Source: Brassicibacter mesophilus (GTDB lineage: Bacteria > Bacillota > Clostridia > Tissierellales > Proteiniboraceae). Taken from it: a DNA stretch of 64,000 nucleotides. The position numbers and the translations under genes are program-made. Position 1 is the first letter of the stretch; each line of letters begins with the position of its first letter. The notes beneath the pieces were generated by a model that saw only the letters and a program-made list of their open reading frames with translations, had not been told where the DNA came from and did not search any database. This document shows positions 42,554 through 52,467 of this stretch, piece after piece. The stretch is from assembly GCF_050433385.1 (NCBI RefSeq), contig NZ_JBNPXI010000011.1, positions 1-64,000 on the forward strand, in the 5' to 3' direction.

Positions 42554-45500
42554 TTATTGTTTAATAACATCACTACTACTGTAGTTTCTTTTAAATATCT
42601 TTTTCTTTGTAAACATAGCAATATCATCGAATATTGTGTAAAGTACTGGAATGAAAACTAAAGTAAGTAGTGTTGATAATAATAGCCCACCTATTACTAC
42701 TATTGCTAAAGGAGCCATAGCCTCTGATCCTTCTCCTATACCTAATGCTAAAGGTACTAGCCCTAATACAGTAGTAAGAGTCGTCATTAAAATTGGTCTA
42801 AGCCTTATAGGTCCTGCGTTGGTAATAGCGTTAAGTCTATCCTCACCATTGCTTCTTCTTGTGTTTATATAATCAATTAGAACTATAGCATTGTTTACAA
42901 CTATACCTGATAGTATTATAACCCCAATTATAGCCGGCACACTAAGAGGCTTTCTAGCTATAAATAACCCTAATGCACCTCCTGCAAATGCCAACGGTAC
43001 AGAGAACATTATGGTGAATGGATGCAGTAGTGACTCAAATTGAGATGCTAAGATCATATAAATCAATACTACTGCTAGTAGTATAGCCAATGATAAATCG
43101 GCAAATGCATCATTCAACTCCTTATTTTGACCTCCTAATTCATAGCTATAACCTGGTTCTAGATTATATTTTGAAAGCTTGCTTTCTATGTCATCAGAAA
43201 CACTTCGTAAATCCCTGCCTACAATCTGACTAGTCACTGTAACCACTCTAACCTGACCTTCTCTATCTATTTTTGTTGGTCCTCTTTCAACAGTAACGTC
43301 TGCTACCTGACTCAATGGTATTGTCACGCCAAGAGGAGTCTTTATAGGTGTTAGTTTTAAGTTAGCTATGCTTTCTCTTAATATATCATTTCCTTGAATA
43401 ACTATATCTATTTCATCTGCATTGTATTTATATCTAGATGCCACTACTCCAGATATATTTCCTTTTACCGAGTTAGCAATCTGTGCAGCTGTTAAACCAT
43501 ATAAGGAGGCATTCTCTCTATTTACTATTATCTGTGCTTCTGGAATTCCTTCGCTTAAGCTAGTATTTACTTCTGCAGTTCCTTTAACAGATTCAACAAC
43601 TTCTTTAAAGTCCTCGCTTATTTTTTTAAGAGTGTCTAAATCATCGCCTTTTATTATTATACTTATAGGAGCTCCACCTAATCCCATCATCGTATTAGAA
43701 GATACCTCTACTCCTATTTCTGCTCCTGGAATATCTCTTGTCTTCTTTCTAACTTCATCAGCTACTTGACTAGTGCTTCTTGTTCTATTTGCTAGACTAT
43801 CTAGCATTACCATTACAGTTCCTCTATTTGATGATGCTCCATCTATTGAAAAGTTCCCACCTGAGCCTATACTTGAGAATACAGTATCTACCTCTTCTAT
43901 GCCTTCAAGTATTTCTTCTATTTCAGAAATAACTGAATCAGTTTCTTTAAGCTCTGCTCCCTGATGAAGCTTAACGCTTACGGTAAACTGTCCTTCGTCC
44001 ATAGTAGGGAAAAATTCTGCTCCTAAGCTTAACACAGAACCCATACTTCCAATAAATACTACTATTGCTATAAATACTGTAGATTTTCTATGATGGAGTA
44101 CCCAGTTTAAAATTCTTTTATAAGTTCTCTCTACTAATGCAAATAATTTATCAAAGGCATCATATAAAAATGAAAATACGTTCTTCTTTTTATGCTCTAC
44201 CTTCAATATCTTAGATGATAGCATTGGTATTAGTGTCAGTGACACTAACAGCGATGCTCCTAAGGATAGAGAAACTGTTAGTGCAAGCTCTTTAAATATA
44301 GTTGATGTAATTCCTTCTACATACACTATTGGTAAGAAAACTGCTACTGTAGTTAATGTTGAAGCTGTTACTGCCATGCTTACCTCAGAAGCTCCCTTTA
44401 TTGCCGCTTCCTTCCTAGAGTATCCTTCCTGTCTGTGCCTATATATATTTTCAAGTACTACTATGGCATTATCCACCAGCATACCAATACCTAATGCAAG
44501 ACCACCAAGTGTCATTAAGTTTAATGTAATATCACTAAAATATAAAAGAATAAATGTTGCTATTATAGATACTGGTATTGAAGTGCCTATTATAAATGTT
44601 GTTCTTAGATTTCTTAGGAATAGGTACAGTATTCCTATTGCAAGTAGTGCACCTATTATGGCATTCTTTACTACATTATCTATTGAAAGCTTAATATATT
44701 CTGATTGGTCTAAAACTGTTTCCATCTCAATATTAGAATTTTCTTCTTTAAGCTTATTGATTTCCTCATTTACTAAATTTGCTACTTCAACAGTATTAGT
44801 TCCTGATTGTTTCTGAATAGATATATTTATGCTATTGCTGCCGTTTGTTCTTGATATTGTAGAAATATCTTTATATTCTATGTTAACCTCTGCAATATCA
44901 CTTAATCTGATCACTCCACCTGTTGGTAATGCTATAGGAAGCCCCTTTATTTCTTCTAAAGACTGGAACTCCCCTAGAGTTCTAATTGCAAGCTCCTGCT
45001 GTCCTTTGTTAACTTGACCTCCAGGTAGGTTAAGATTTTCAGCTCCTATAACCTGTGCTAGCTGACTTATAGATAATCCATATCCATCAAGTCTATCCTG
45101 ATTTACTTTAACTAAGACCTGATTCTCATATCCACCTGAAATATCTACTGATGCAACTCCGTCCAGTCTTTCTATCCTTGGCTTTATTTTATCCTCTGCT
45201 ATAGCTTGAAGACTAGCAAGGTCATCATTGCTTGTTAATGAAAGCTGTATTATAGGCATTGCATTTGGATCTATTTTTATTACCATTGGAGTTGATGCTT
45301 CATCTGGTAAATACCCTTTTACAAGATCAACCTTTTCTCTCATTTCTAATGATGCAAAATCCATATCAGTACCATAATTAAACTGTGCTATAACTATTGA
45401 ATTTCCCTCTGATGAGGTTGAACTTATTGTTTCTATATTTCCAACTGTAGCTATAGCCTGTTCTAAAGGTTTAGTTATAAGCTTTTCTATTTCTTGCGGC

Positions 45501-45664
45501 CCTACACCGCTATATGATGTAGAAACTATTGCCACAGGTACCTCAATCTTAGGTAATAAGTCTATAGGTAATCTGTTTAATGATACTACACCAAATAACA
45601 CTACAATTAATGTTACCATTAAAATAGTTACAGGTCTTCTTACCGATAATCCTGATAAGTTCAT
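42554..45664 (-). CDS. RND family efflux pump, HAE1-like
   Basis: A 1036-aa inner-membrane-type RND permease with 12 TM segments and two large extracytoplasmic loops, full length for AcrB/MexB relatives. Recognisable segments are the start LSVRRPVTILMVTLIVVLFG and VDNAIVVLENIYRH in TM4. The proton-relay residues differ from AcrB: TM4 has D398-N399 where AcrB has DD, and TM10 has N924-N925 where AcrB has KN. Its start overlaps the adaptor stop by 1 nt. Export of hydrophobic compounds or lipids is likely; the partner for an outer wall is unclear in a monoderm cell. Confidence 0.94.
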   Translation of the reverse strand: MNLSGLSVRRPVTILMVTLIVVLFGVVSLNRLPIDLLPKIEVPVAIVSTSYSGVGPQEIEKLITKPLEQAIATVGNIETISSTSSEGNSIVIAQFNYGTDMDFASLEMREKVDLVKGYLPDEASTPMVIKIDPNAMPIIQLSLTSNDDLASLQAIAEDKIKPRIERLDGVASVDISGGYENQVLVKVNQDRLDGYGLSISQLAQVIGAENLNLPGGQVNKGQQELAIRTLGEFQSLEEIKGLPIALPTGGVIRLSDIAEVNIEYKDISTISRTNGSNSINISIQKQSGTNTVEVANLVNEEINKLKEENSNIEMETVLDQSEYIKLSIDNVVKNAIIGALLAIGILYLFLRNLRTTFIIGTSIPVSIIATFILLYFSDITLNLMTLGGLALGIGMLVDNAIVVLENIYRHRQEGYSRKEAAIKGASEVSMAVTASTLTTVAVFLPIVYVEGITSTIFKELALTVSLSLGASLLVSLTLIPMLSSKILKVEHKKKNVFSFLYDAFDKLFALVERTYKRILNWVLHHRKSTVFIAIVVFIGSMGSVLSLGAEFFPTMDEGQFTVSVKLHQGAELKETDSVISEIEEILEGIEEVDTVFSSIGSGGNFSIDGASSNRGTVMVMLDSLANRTRSTSQVADEVRKKTRDIPGAEIGVEVSSNTMMGLGGAPISIIIKGDDLDTLKKISEDFKEVVESVKGTAEVNTSLSEGIPEAQIIVNRENASLYGLTAAQIANSVKGNISGVVASRYKYNADEIDIVIQGNDILRESIANLKLTPIKTPLGVTIPLSQVADVTVERGPTKIDREGQVRVVTVTSQIVGRDLRSVSDDIESKLSKYNLEPGYSYELGGQNKELNDAFADLSLAILLAVVLIYMILASQFESLLHPFTIMFSVPLAFAGGALGLFIARKPLSVPAIIGVIILSGIVVNNAIVLIDYINTRRSNGEDRLNAITNAGPIRLRPILMTTLTTVLGLVPLALGIGEGSEAMAPLAIVVIGGLLLSTLLTLVFIPVLYTIFDDIAMFTKKKIFKRNYSSSDVIKQ

Positions 45665-46797
45665 TATTTATCACCTCTGACTACCTTTACTGTTGTTCCA
45701 TCCTCTACATAATTTTGACCTTTGATTATTATTTTGTCACCTTTATTTAATCCACTAAGTATTTCTACATGACTTCCTGTATCAAGACCTATCGCTACAG
45801 GCTTTTCAACTGCCCTATCATCATTTACAACATATGCAACTGTTTCTCCATTTTTCTGCACAACTGCTTCACTATTTACTACTAGTGCATTTTCTCTTTG
45901 ATCAATCTTAAGCTTAGTCTGAGCAAACATCCCTGGCTTCACCTTGTTATCCTGACTGTCTATATATATTTTAACTTGATAAAGCTGTGTTCTTGCATCA
46001 GCTGAAGGACTAATAGAATCAATCTGTCCTTTAAATATATCCGAAGAAGCTGACTCAACTTTAGCTTCTACCTCTTGACCTACTTCTAAATCGTTTATAA
46101 TATTTTCAGGTACATTTATTTGAACATATATTCTATTTACATCTACTATCGTTACAGCTGGCTGTGCATTTGATGCCATCTCTCCTGTTTCTATATTTAC
46201 ACTGGCAATTACTCCGCCTGTTGGAGCTTTTATTGTTAAATTGTTTAAAGCATCTACAGCCTGATTATATGCAAGCTGAGCTTGGTTTATTTGTGTTGTC
46301 AAAGCCTCTAATGACTTATCTGAAGCTGCAAGCTGTGATTGCTCAAACTGAGACTCAGATATTGCTCCTTCTTCATATAGCTTTTTTGCTCTTTCCAGAT
46401 TAGCCTGTGCATTTTCAATTTTTTCTTTATTTAACTCATAGCTTACCTGAGCACCTTCTAATGCTACTCTTGCCGTCTCTACCTGCTTTTCTACATCTGA
46501 TTTATCTAAGGTAAATAATATCTCCCCTTCAACAACTTTATCTCCTACAGCTACATTTACTTTTGTTACCTTTCCAGGTATCTTAGGAATAACCATTACA
46601 TCCTTTTCAGGATACACCTTACCACTAAATGTTACCTCATTGTAGATTGTTTGCAGACTTACATTCTGTACCTCTACTGGCACATAGTTCTCCTGTTCTA
46701 CTTGAGTGTTATCTTCATTTTCCTTTTGTGTACATCCTACTGACAATGATATTATCAGAGTTATAATCAACAAATAGGCTACATATCTTTTTTGCAT
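45664..46797 (-). CDS. HlyD/RND periplasmic adaptor subunit, lipoprotein
   Basis: A 377-aa membrane-fusion protein. The signal peptide ends in SVGC, with lipid anchor Cys22. The lipoyl/barrel half-motifs (GKVTKVNVAVGDKVVEGEIL and LTIKAPTGGVIASVNIETGE) flank a coiled-coil hairpin (about 105-180, rich in Ala, Gln, Glu), followed by beta-barrel and membrane-proximal domains. It pairs with the RND pump in the same operon. First gene after the promoter and operator described below; RBS GGAGG. Confidence 0.95.
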   Translation of the reverse strand: MQKRYVAYLLIITLIISLSVGCTQKENEDNTQVEQENYVPVEVQNVSLQTIYNEVTFSGKVYPEKDVMVIPKIPGKVTKVNVAVGDKVVEGEILFTLDKSDVEKQVETARVALEGAQVSYELNKEKIENAQANLERAKKLYEEGAISESQFEQSQLAASDKSLEALTTQINQAQLAYNQAVDALNNLTIKAPTGGVIASVNIETGEMASNAQPAVTIVDVNRIYVQINVPENIINDLEVGQEVEAKVESASSDIFKGQIDSISPSADARTQLYQVKIYIDSQDNKVKPGMFAQTKLKIDQRENALVVNSEAVVQKNGETVAYVVNDDRAVEKPVAIGLDTGSHVEILSGLNKGDKIIIKGQNYVEDGTTVKVVRGDK

Positions 46798-46850
46798 ATT
46801 TATTACCTCCAGTTTCTTTGATTCTGTTATTAGAAATGGCTGGACTAAAA

Positions 46851-46864
46851 ACTGACCAGTCAGT
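46851..46864. promoter_or_regulatory. Palindromic operator, probable TetR site
   Basis: ACTGAC-CA-GTCAGT is a perfect 6-bp inverted repeat just downstream of the -10 box of the adaptor promoter, in the expected transcription-start zone. It matches the style of TetR/AcrR operators, and the operon encodes such a regulator. Confidence 0.75.
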
Positions 46865-46875
46865 CGAATATGTAA

Positions 46876-46904
46876 AGTATATATTATTCACAAAGGAAAA
46901 TCAA
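46876..46904 (-). promoter_or_regulatory. Sigma-A promoter of the RND efflux operon
   Basis: On the minus strand -35 TTGATT (46904-46899) and -10 TATACT (46881-46876) are 17 bp apart, 80-100 nt before the adaptor start. Confidence 0.8.
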
Positions 46905-46954
46905 GTTAATTTCTGTTAAAATTTCGTAGTATTTTACAGACTGCTTGTACTTTT

Positions 46955-47005
46955 TTCAAAAAAATACTATCTCAGAGCAGACTATATAGTCTATTCTGAG
47001 ATAGT
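46955..47005 (-). terminator. Terminator after the stalk-domain protein gene
   Basis: ACTATCTCAGA (46966-46976) and TCTGAGATAGT (46995-47005) enclose a second perfect inner stem AGACTAT/ATAGTCT. The minus strand continues ATTTTTTTG. Confidence 0.9.
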
Positions 47006-47014
47006 TTGGTATTA

Positions 47015-48109
47015 CTATTCTTGTGTTACAGTTTCTTCAGCTGTATCATCGATTTCTTCAGTTATATCATCTTCAGCATTTGTGTCGTCTTCTGAAGCAG
47101 CTTCATCATCTGATGATGTATCTTCTACATCATCTGTGTCTTCTTCGTCATCTTGGTTATTATCTTCTGTTATTTCTTCATCTGTATCTTCTGCTTCTTC
47201 ATCTTCATCAGTTTCTTCGTCTATTTCAATTGTATCTGTTTCATTGTCATAATCAATCTCTAATCCAAGATTTTCAATTATGAATCTTAGAGGTACATAA
47301 GTCCGATTGCTATATAAAGCTGATGGTACTTCTATCTGTACTTCTTGTCCATTAACAAGAGCCATATTACTGTCTATATGTAATATTATCTCTACATCAC
47401 CTTTTGTAATAGTCACTTTTTGCTCTTCTGGTACCCACTCTAATACAGCTCCAAATCCTTGCGTTAATGCTCTTACTGGTATTAAAGTTCTACCTTGCTT
47501 GATAACCGGTGGAGTATCAAATTTTATGTCTTTGTTTTTAACCACTATATTTTCTACTGGTATTACTGTCACTTCTTCATCTACTTCTGCAAGTTCTTCT
47601 CCTATATTTTGAAGCTCCTCTAACTCTTCAATACTATATCTATTTTTTGTAACTTCCTTCATTTGAAGTAACAAGCCTTTCATTTCTGCTTTTAGTTCAA
47701 GTCTTTGAGCTTCTACTTCTTGAAGCTGAGCTTTTATCTGTTCTGCTAGTTCAACATCACCACTTTCTTCAGCTTCTTCATATTGTTTTTCTAGCTCATC
47801 CTTTTGTACTTCTAATTCATCCTTTTGAAGCTCTACTATATCTTTTTCTGCTTCAAGCTTGTGCTTTGCTTCTTTCCAAGCTATATCTTTTTCTTTAACT
47901 TTTCCTTCTTCGTTTGTTTTTATTTTCTCTTCCTTAACTTCAGTTTCTTCAGTTAATTTTATTTTTTCTTCTTTTATTCTCTCTTGTTTTACAGGTTCTT
48001 TTACCTTGTCATCGTTTCCCTTTCCATTATCCGCAAAACTGATCATCGGTGCTGAAACAATCAGTGCAGATGCTACTGCTAATGACAATATTGCTTTTGA
48101 GTTTTTCAT
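47015..48109 (-). CDS. Secreted protein with copper-amine-oxidase-N-like (stalk) domain
   Basis: A 364-aa exported protein. A signal peptide (1-26) is followed by a Lys/Glu-rich coiled coil (about 30-155; ELQKDELEVQKDELEKQYEE). The stalk domain spans about 188-295 (IKQGRTLIPVRALTQGFGAV and NRTYVPLRFIIENLGLEI, two half-copies), and the last 70 residues are almost all Asp, Glu, Ser and Thr. The domain has no oxidase activity in such proteins. It lies between the TolC-like and adaptor genes on the same strand but has its own terminator, so a link with efflux is only positional. RBS AAGGGGG, ATG at 48109. Confidence 0.85.
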   Translation of the reverse strand: MKNSKAILSLAVASALIVSAPMISFADNGKGNDDKVKEPVKQERIKEEKIKLTEETEVKEEKIKTNEEGKVKEKDIAWKEAKHKLEAEKDIVELQKDELEVQKDELEKQYEEAEESGDVELAEQIKAQLQEVEAQRLELKAEMKGLLLQMKEVTKNRYSIEELEELQNIGEELAEVDEEVTVIPVENIVVKNKDIKFDTPPVIKQGRTLIPVRALTQGFGAVLEWVPEEQKVTITKGDVEIILHIDSNMALVNGQEVQIEVPSALYSNRTYVPLRFIIENLGLEIDYDNETDTIEIDEETDEDEEAEDTDEEITEDNNQDDEEDTDDVEDTSSDDEAASEDDTNAEDDITEEIDDTAEETVTQE

Positions 48110-48237
48110 GTTATTTTGCCCCCTTGTGTTGTATTTTTCTATATATATACGTATGATTATACATCTTTTTGGGGTATATGGATAAAAGTATATGAAAAAT
48201 AGGACAAGGGGACTAGAGTATTAATCAAATAATTTTG

Positions 48238-48274
48238 GACATAAAAAAGCTAGTAGATTTGTTCTCTACTAGCG
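48238..48274 (-). terminator. Terminator after the TolC-family gene
   Basis: GCTAGTAGA (48249-48257) and TCTACTAGC (48265-48273) form a 9-bp stem followed by T6 on the minus strand. Confidence 0.85.
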
Positions 48275-48292
48275 GATATTATTATAGCTCTA

Positions 48293-49471
48293 TTAGCCTA
48301 TAAGAGTTTTTCCTAGGCCTGTGCTATATTTAAAGTCAAGTAATGCCATGTTGTATGCATGTATTTGTTTTGAAAGGTTCTTTTTAGCATCCATAAGCTC
48401 TATCCTTGCTTGTGTTACATCATTTGCAGTATTTTGGCCTAGTTCAAAGCTCACCTGAGCAAGCTCTAAAGCTTTTTGTGCTTTTTCTACTGCCTTTTCG
48501 TATGTTGCAATCTGTTTTTCTGATGTCATAAGGTTAAGATATGCTGAACGAACTGCCATTTCAATGCCTGTTTTAGCTGATTCAAGACTTTTTGCTGCCC
48601 TTTCAACTACTACTGCTTGTTCTCTATATTTGTATGTATTTTCTAAATATCCTGTTTTTATTGCATCAAGTGTAAGCTCTGATAGTTCATAACTTTCTTC
48701 AGCTACGTCTAAAGATACATTATTCTCTAATGCTTCTTCAATTGAACTATCTAAGTCTATATCTTTATGTTCCTTATACTCTATGCTATCAGTTAATATT
48801 ATGTCCTGATCAAGAGACAATCCTAATACTTGATTAAAATTCATCTTTTGAAATTCATATGCCATGTTTGCTCCATTAACGCCTGTCTGTGCTTGTGATA
48901 CACCAAGCTCTATAGCTACAAGCTGTTGTTGAGAAATAGTTCCTAAGTCATACATAAGTTTGCTTTGATCATACTGTTTCTTTGCTAATTCTAATCCTTC
49001 TTTTGCAATATCCAATTCTTTTTGTGCCTGTAAAAGATCAAAATATCCTTTTTCTACATTATATTTAATCTCATTAGTCTTTATTTCCTTATTCCAATTT
49101 GCTATTTGTAATGATAGCTTGGCAGAACGTTTAACTACACCTAATTCGATGAGACTTTCTGCAACTACCTGCTCTATAGGTGCAGAATAATTTCCTAGAA
49201 CCTCTTTTACTCTTTTAGACGTTCTAACGCTCTTCATATCTTCATCATAGGATACTTTCTGTTTTTCAATATTTAAATCCTGTATCTTTATATCTGTATT
49301 GTTATTTAAAGCATATTCAATTGCATCTGTTAAGCTTAACTTAATTAATTGTTTATTCATTTCTATACTACCTTTTTCCTGCTTAGTGTCGATACTTGAG
49401 TCGGCATATACTGATGTAAAGGCTGAAAAAACAAGCGTTAAAATCATTACTATAGATATTATTTTCTTCAT
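48293..49471 (-). CDS. TolC family protein
   Basis: A 392-aa exported protein with a signal peptide (1-23). Two helical coiled-coil repeats show the TolC outline: LSLTDAIEYALNNNTDIKI and later SSIEEALENNVSLDVAEESY, each followed by a heptad-rich segment (LDIAKEGLELAKKQYDQSKL; ALELAQVSFELGQNTANDVT). TolC proteins normally span an outer membrane, so their role in apparent monoderms is unsettled; here it may work with the RND pump encoded 1.5 kb downstream. It is shorter than E. coli TolC. RBS GGAGGG, ATG at 49471. Confidence 0.88.
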   Translation of the reverse strand: MKKIISIVMILTLVFSAFTSVYADSSIDTKQEKGSIEMNKQLIKLSLTDAIEYALNNNTDIKIQDLNIEKQKVSYDEDMKSVRTSKRVKEVLGNYSAPIEQVVAESLIELGVVKRSAKLSLQIANWNKEIKTNEIKYNVEKGYFDLLQAQKELDIAKEGLELAKKQYDQSKLMYDLGTISQQQLVAIELGVSQAQTGVNGANMAYEFQKMNFNQVLGLSLDQDIILTDSIEYKEHKDIDLDSSIEEALENNVSLDVAEESYELSELTLDAIKTGYLENTYKYREQAVVVERAAKSLESAKTGIEMAVRSAYLNLMTSEKQIATYEKAVEKAQKALELAQVSFELGQNTANDVTQARIELMDAKKNLSKQIHAYNMALLDFKYSTGLGKTLIG

Positions 49472-49671
49472 AGTAAACCCTCCTTCTAATTTCTGACTAG
49501 TGAGTCAATATATTATTAGAATATACTACAAATACACTGGTGTCAATAATAGTAGCTAGTTATTAATATATAGTAATAGTTCGGTTGCATTTAAATATAC
49601 TCCTAAATATATTTGACTCCATAATAGAAGGATTTACTTCATATATTAAAGAATTATTATCAACTATACAT

Positions 49672-49708
49672 TAAATAAAAAAAGAAGGGATATACCCTTC
49701 TTTTTTCG
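49672..49708. terminator. Bidirectional terminator after the S-layer protein gene
   Basis: AAAAGAAGGG (49680-49689) and CCCTTCTTTT (49695-49704) are flanked by A and T runs. Confidence 0.88.
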
Positions 49709-49721
49709 TTCATTGCTATGC

Positions 49722-52325
49722 TTATTTCTTTTCTACTATCGATTTTATTACTTTGTCACCATCGATTGTAACAAATTCAAATGTTACTTCTTTTCCTTCT
49801 AAAGGCTTCACTTCTGACTCGGCCCCATTATATAGGTAGTTAACATCATCGATTGTAACCCATACATTTCCTCTTGCAGTTGTTACAAAGCTAACAGTAC
49901 CAGTCAATTTACCTTCATCTTCATCATCACTATCATCTTCGTCAACAAGTGCTGTTCTTTGAACGTAGCTTACAAACTCAGTAGTTTCATCATCTAAGAA
50001 GTAGATTGTTATAGTATCTTTTTCATCTAAATCTCTTAAATCAATGTCACTAAGGTCAGTGTCATAAACTACTGCATTATCAGTTAAATAATAAACTGAT
50101 TTTCCAACTGTTATTGAATCATTTGTTGTACTGATATCATCAATTTTTAATCCTGTTAATTTGTTTAGTTGTGCATCAATTGCTTTTATTTTTTCAGTAT
50201 CTGTTACTGTGATTACAACAAATTTGTCTTCAAGATCATCCATATTTGATATTCCAGTAATATCACTTGCTTTAAGAGTTCCATCTGTTAAGAATGATTT
50301 TTCTTCGCCAGCTATTTCGATAGTTATATCCCAAACATCTTTAGATGTTTTAACTTTTCTTACATCTGTTACTAGACCCATATGGTCTTCAGTATCAGCA
50401 TCAGTTTTAGTTACGAATATAGCCTCTACTCTAGCTTTGCTACCAGCATATACTATACCAGTTTCAACTTTAGTGAATTTGTCTTCAGCTTCTGACCATT
50501 TAATAACATCATAGTCTTTAACTGCAGTTTCACCTTCAGCTATGAATACTACAGCATCATCTTGTAGCTTATAGCCACCTGCATAAGCTGCATCTATTTT
50601 AACATCAGTTACGTTTTTACCTGTTAATAATTCAATTTCTGTAAGATCGCCATCTTCATCAACTGTAACTTTTACAACTGCATCTTTGTCAATGTCTGAT
50701 TTCCATACAGATAAACCATCTTTAAAGAAGTCTGTATCTTCAATATCATCTTGTGCAACATCATATTTAACTACTTTTCCTTCTTCATTTAGTACGTCAA
50801 ATGTATACGATTCAACATTTCTGTCTTTAAAATACTCTGAGTCCGCTGTAACAACACCATAGTAGTAGTTAGTATTAGCTTCTCCTCTGTCTCCCATTAC
50901 GAAAACAGCCTCTCCAGCGAAGTCAAAGAATATTGTTACATCTCCTTCGTCCTTCATACCTGATAAAATATCTTTATCAACTTTTCCTACTACATCACCA
51001 TCAACATATTTTACTTCATAGTTAGCATTTGAGTTTTCATAAGTGTCGCCATCAAATTTAAATGACTCGTCATAAACTCTTTCAAGTTCTCCAGTTTTGC
51101 TATCGTTATAAACTACAGCATACTCTTCACCTTTATTGAAGAATAAAATGTCGCCTTCTTCAATATCATCTGCTAATAGAGTTTTTCCATCTTTAACTAT
51201 TGTATAATCTTCTAAATCTAAGTCGTCTTCATCATAGCTATACACTACTTCATCTTTAACTTCTTTAGCTGCAAATGTATCATCCCAGTTGAATCCATAA
51301 GCCCATACTATTTCGTCATCACTATTAAGAACTATTTTAGCATAGTCAGCCACGAATTTCTCAGCTTTTACTTCTTCACCATCTAATACAAGATCAGCGC
51401 CTTTAGCTACTTCGTATTTTTTGTTTTCTCCTAAAAGCTTGATTTTTTCTCCACCTGTAGTAGCATCAAACTTTGGAGTGTCTTTAAGTGTATAGATAAC
51501 TACTTCGCCATCTGAGTTAAGCCAAGCGTTTAGTCTAACACCGTAAACTTCTTCAAAATCAAAACCATCTACAACGTCTACTTTACCATACTCTTCAAAC
51601 TTAATTGTGTTTTTATCTTTGTCTATAGATACTACTCTTTCTTTTTCTACCTTTTCAAATCCAAGGTCATCTAATAAGAATATTTCTTTAGTATCTTCTG
51701 TTCCTGATTTTACCCATTTAGTTTGATCGCCATATCCAACTTGAATCATCATTGGAATTTCTAGAGCGTTATCTAACAATTGAGCAACTAATCCTCTTGG
51801 AGCAGGTATACCTTGTACGCCATTAACTCCATCAGTTAATCCTTCTTGAGTTGCAACTACAAGATATCCATAAGGGTATCCACCTCTTGCATTAGCAGCT
51901 GCTTCATAACCTAAAGCTCTAACTACTAATGTTACAGCTTGTTCGTAAGTTATAGGAGCTGATGGAGCAAATGTTCCGTCTCCCATACCTTTTACAAAGC
52001 CCATTTTAGAAGCTATGTTTACATAGCCTGTTGCCCAGTGAGATGCCGGAACATCACCGAAGCTAGTAGCACCTTTTGATGCATCAGCAGCAGATTTTAA
52101 ACCTTTTATTTTTACTACTGCCGCAGCAAATTCTGCTCTTGTTATTGTATTTCCTGGCTTGAATGTACCATCTGGATATCCTTCTAGTACGCCTAGAGAA
52201 GCCAGTCTAGTAACTGCTTCTTCGTATTCTGTGCCAGCTACATCGCTTGGTGCAGCTGCGAATGCGAAGCTAAAGCTACCAAGTACCATTGTTAGTACTA
52301 GTACTAATGATAAAACTTTCTTCAT
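49722..52325 (-). CDS. SLH-domain surface protein, probable S-layer protein
   Basis: An 867-aa exported acidic protein with no cysteine that I can see. The signal peptide ends at about residue 23 (FAFAA). Three SLH domains cover about 27-200 (VLEGYPDGTFKPGNTITRAE, FGDVPASHWATGYVNIASKM, then a weaker third). The remaining 660 residues are beta-rich, Asp/Lys/Val-rich and without a known motif, as in S-layer proteins. High expression is suggested by the near-consensus promoter, a leader of about 135 nt, and the AAGGAGG site 8 nt before the ATG. Its start is 280 bp from pyrG. That it is the main S-layer subunit is inference. Confidence 0.88.
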   Translation of the reverse strand: MKKVLSLVLVLTMVLGSFSFAFAAAPSDVAGTEYEEAVTRLASLGVLEGYPDGTFKPGNTITRAEFAAAVVKIKGLKSAADASKGATSFGDVPASHWATGYVNIASKMGFVKGMGDGTFAPSAPITYEQAVTLVVRALGYEAAANARGGYPYGYLVVATQEGLTDGVNGVQGIPAPRGLVAQLLDNALEIPMMIQVGYGDQTKWVKSGTEDTKEIFLLDDLGFEKVEKERVVSIDKDKNTIKFEEYGKVDVVDGFDFEEVYGVRLNAWLNSDGEVVIYTLKDTPKFDATTGGEKIKLLGENKKYEVAKGADLVLDGEEVKAEKFVADYAKIVLNSDDEIVWAYGFNWDDTFAAKEVKDEVVYSYDEDDLDLEDYTIVKDGKTLLADDIEEGDILFFNKGEEYAVVYNDSKTGELERVYDESFKFDGDTYENSNANYEVKYVDGDVVGKVDKDILSGMKDEGDVTIFFDFAGEAVFVMGDRGEANTNYYYGVVTADSEYFKDRNVESYTFDVLNEEGKVVKYDVAQDDIEDTDFFKDGLSVWKSDIDKDAVVKVTVDEDGDLTEIELLTGKNVTDVKIDAAYAGGYKLQDDAVVFIAEGETAVKDYDVIKWSEAEDKFTKVETGIVYAGSKARVEAIFVTKTDADTEDHMGLVTDVRKVKTSKDVWDITIEIAGEEKSFLTDGTLKASDITGISNMDDLEDKFVVITVTDTEKIKAIDAQLNKLTGLKIDDISTTNDSITVGKSVYYLTDNAVVYDTDLSDIDLRDLDEKDTITIYFLDDETTEFVSYVQRTALVDEDDSDDEDEGKLTGTVSFVTTARGNVWVTIDDVNYLYNGAESEVKPLEGKEVTFEFVTIDGDKVIKSIVEKK

Positions 52326-52467
52326 TCTAAAAAACCTCCTTGTGTTTTAATGTTTTCTTTTTTTGAAGAGATTAAACTATGTAGGTTAAACTGTAACCTC
52401 TTCCGAACCAGTCTAACTCATAATTGTAGAATCAGGAAACAGAGATGAATCCTGCATTCTATTCCTA

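Noticed and set aside
47023..47283. Plus-strand Leu/His-rich ORF of 86 codons
   Set aside because: It is the mirror image of the Asp/Glu-rich tail of the stalk-domain protein.
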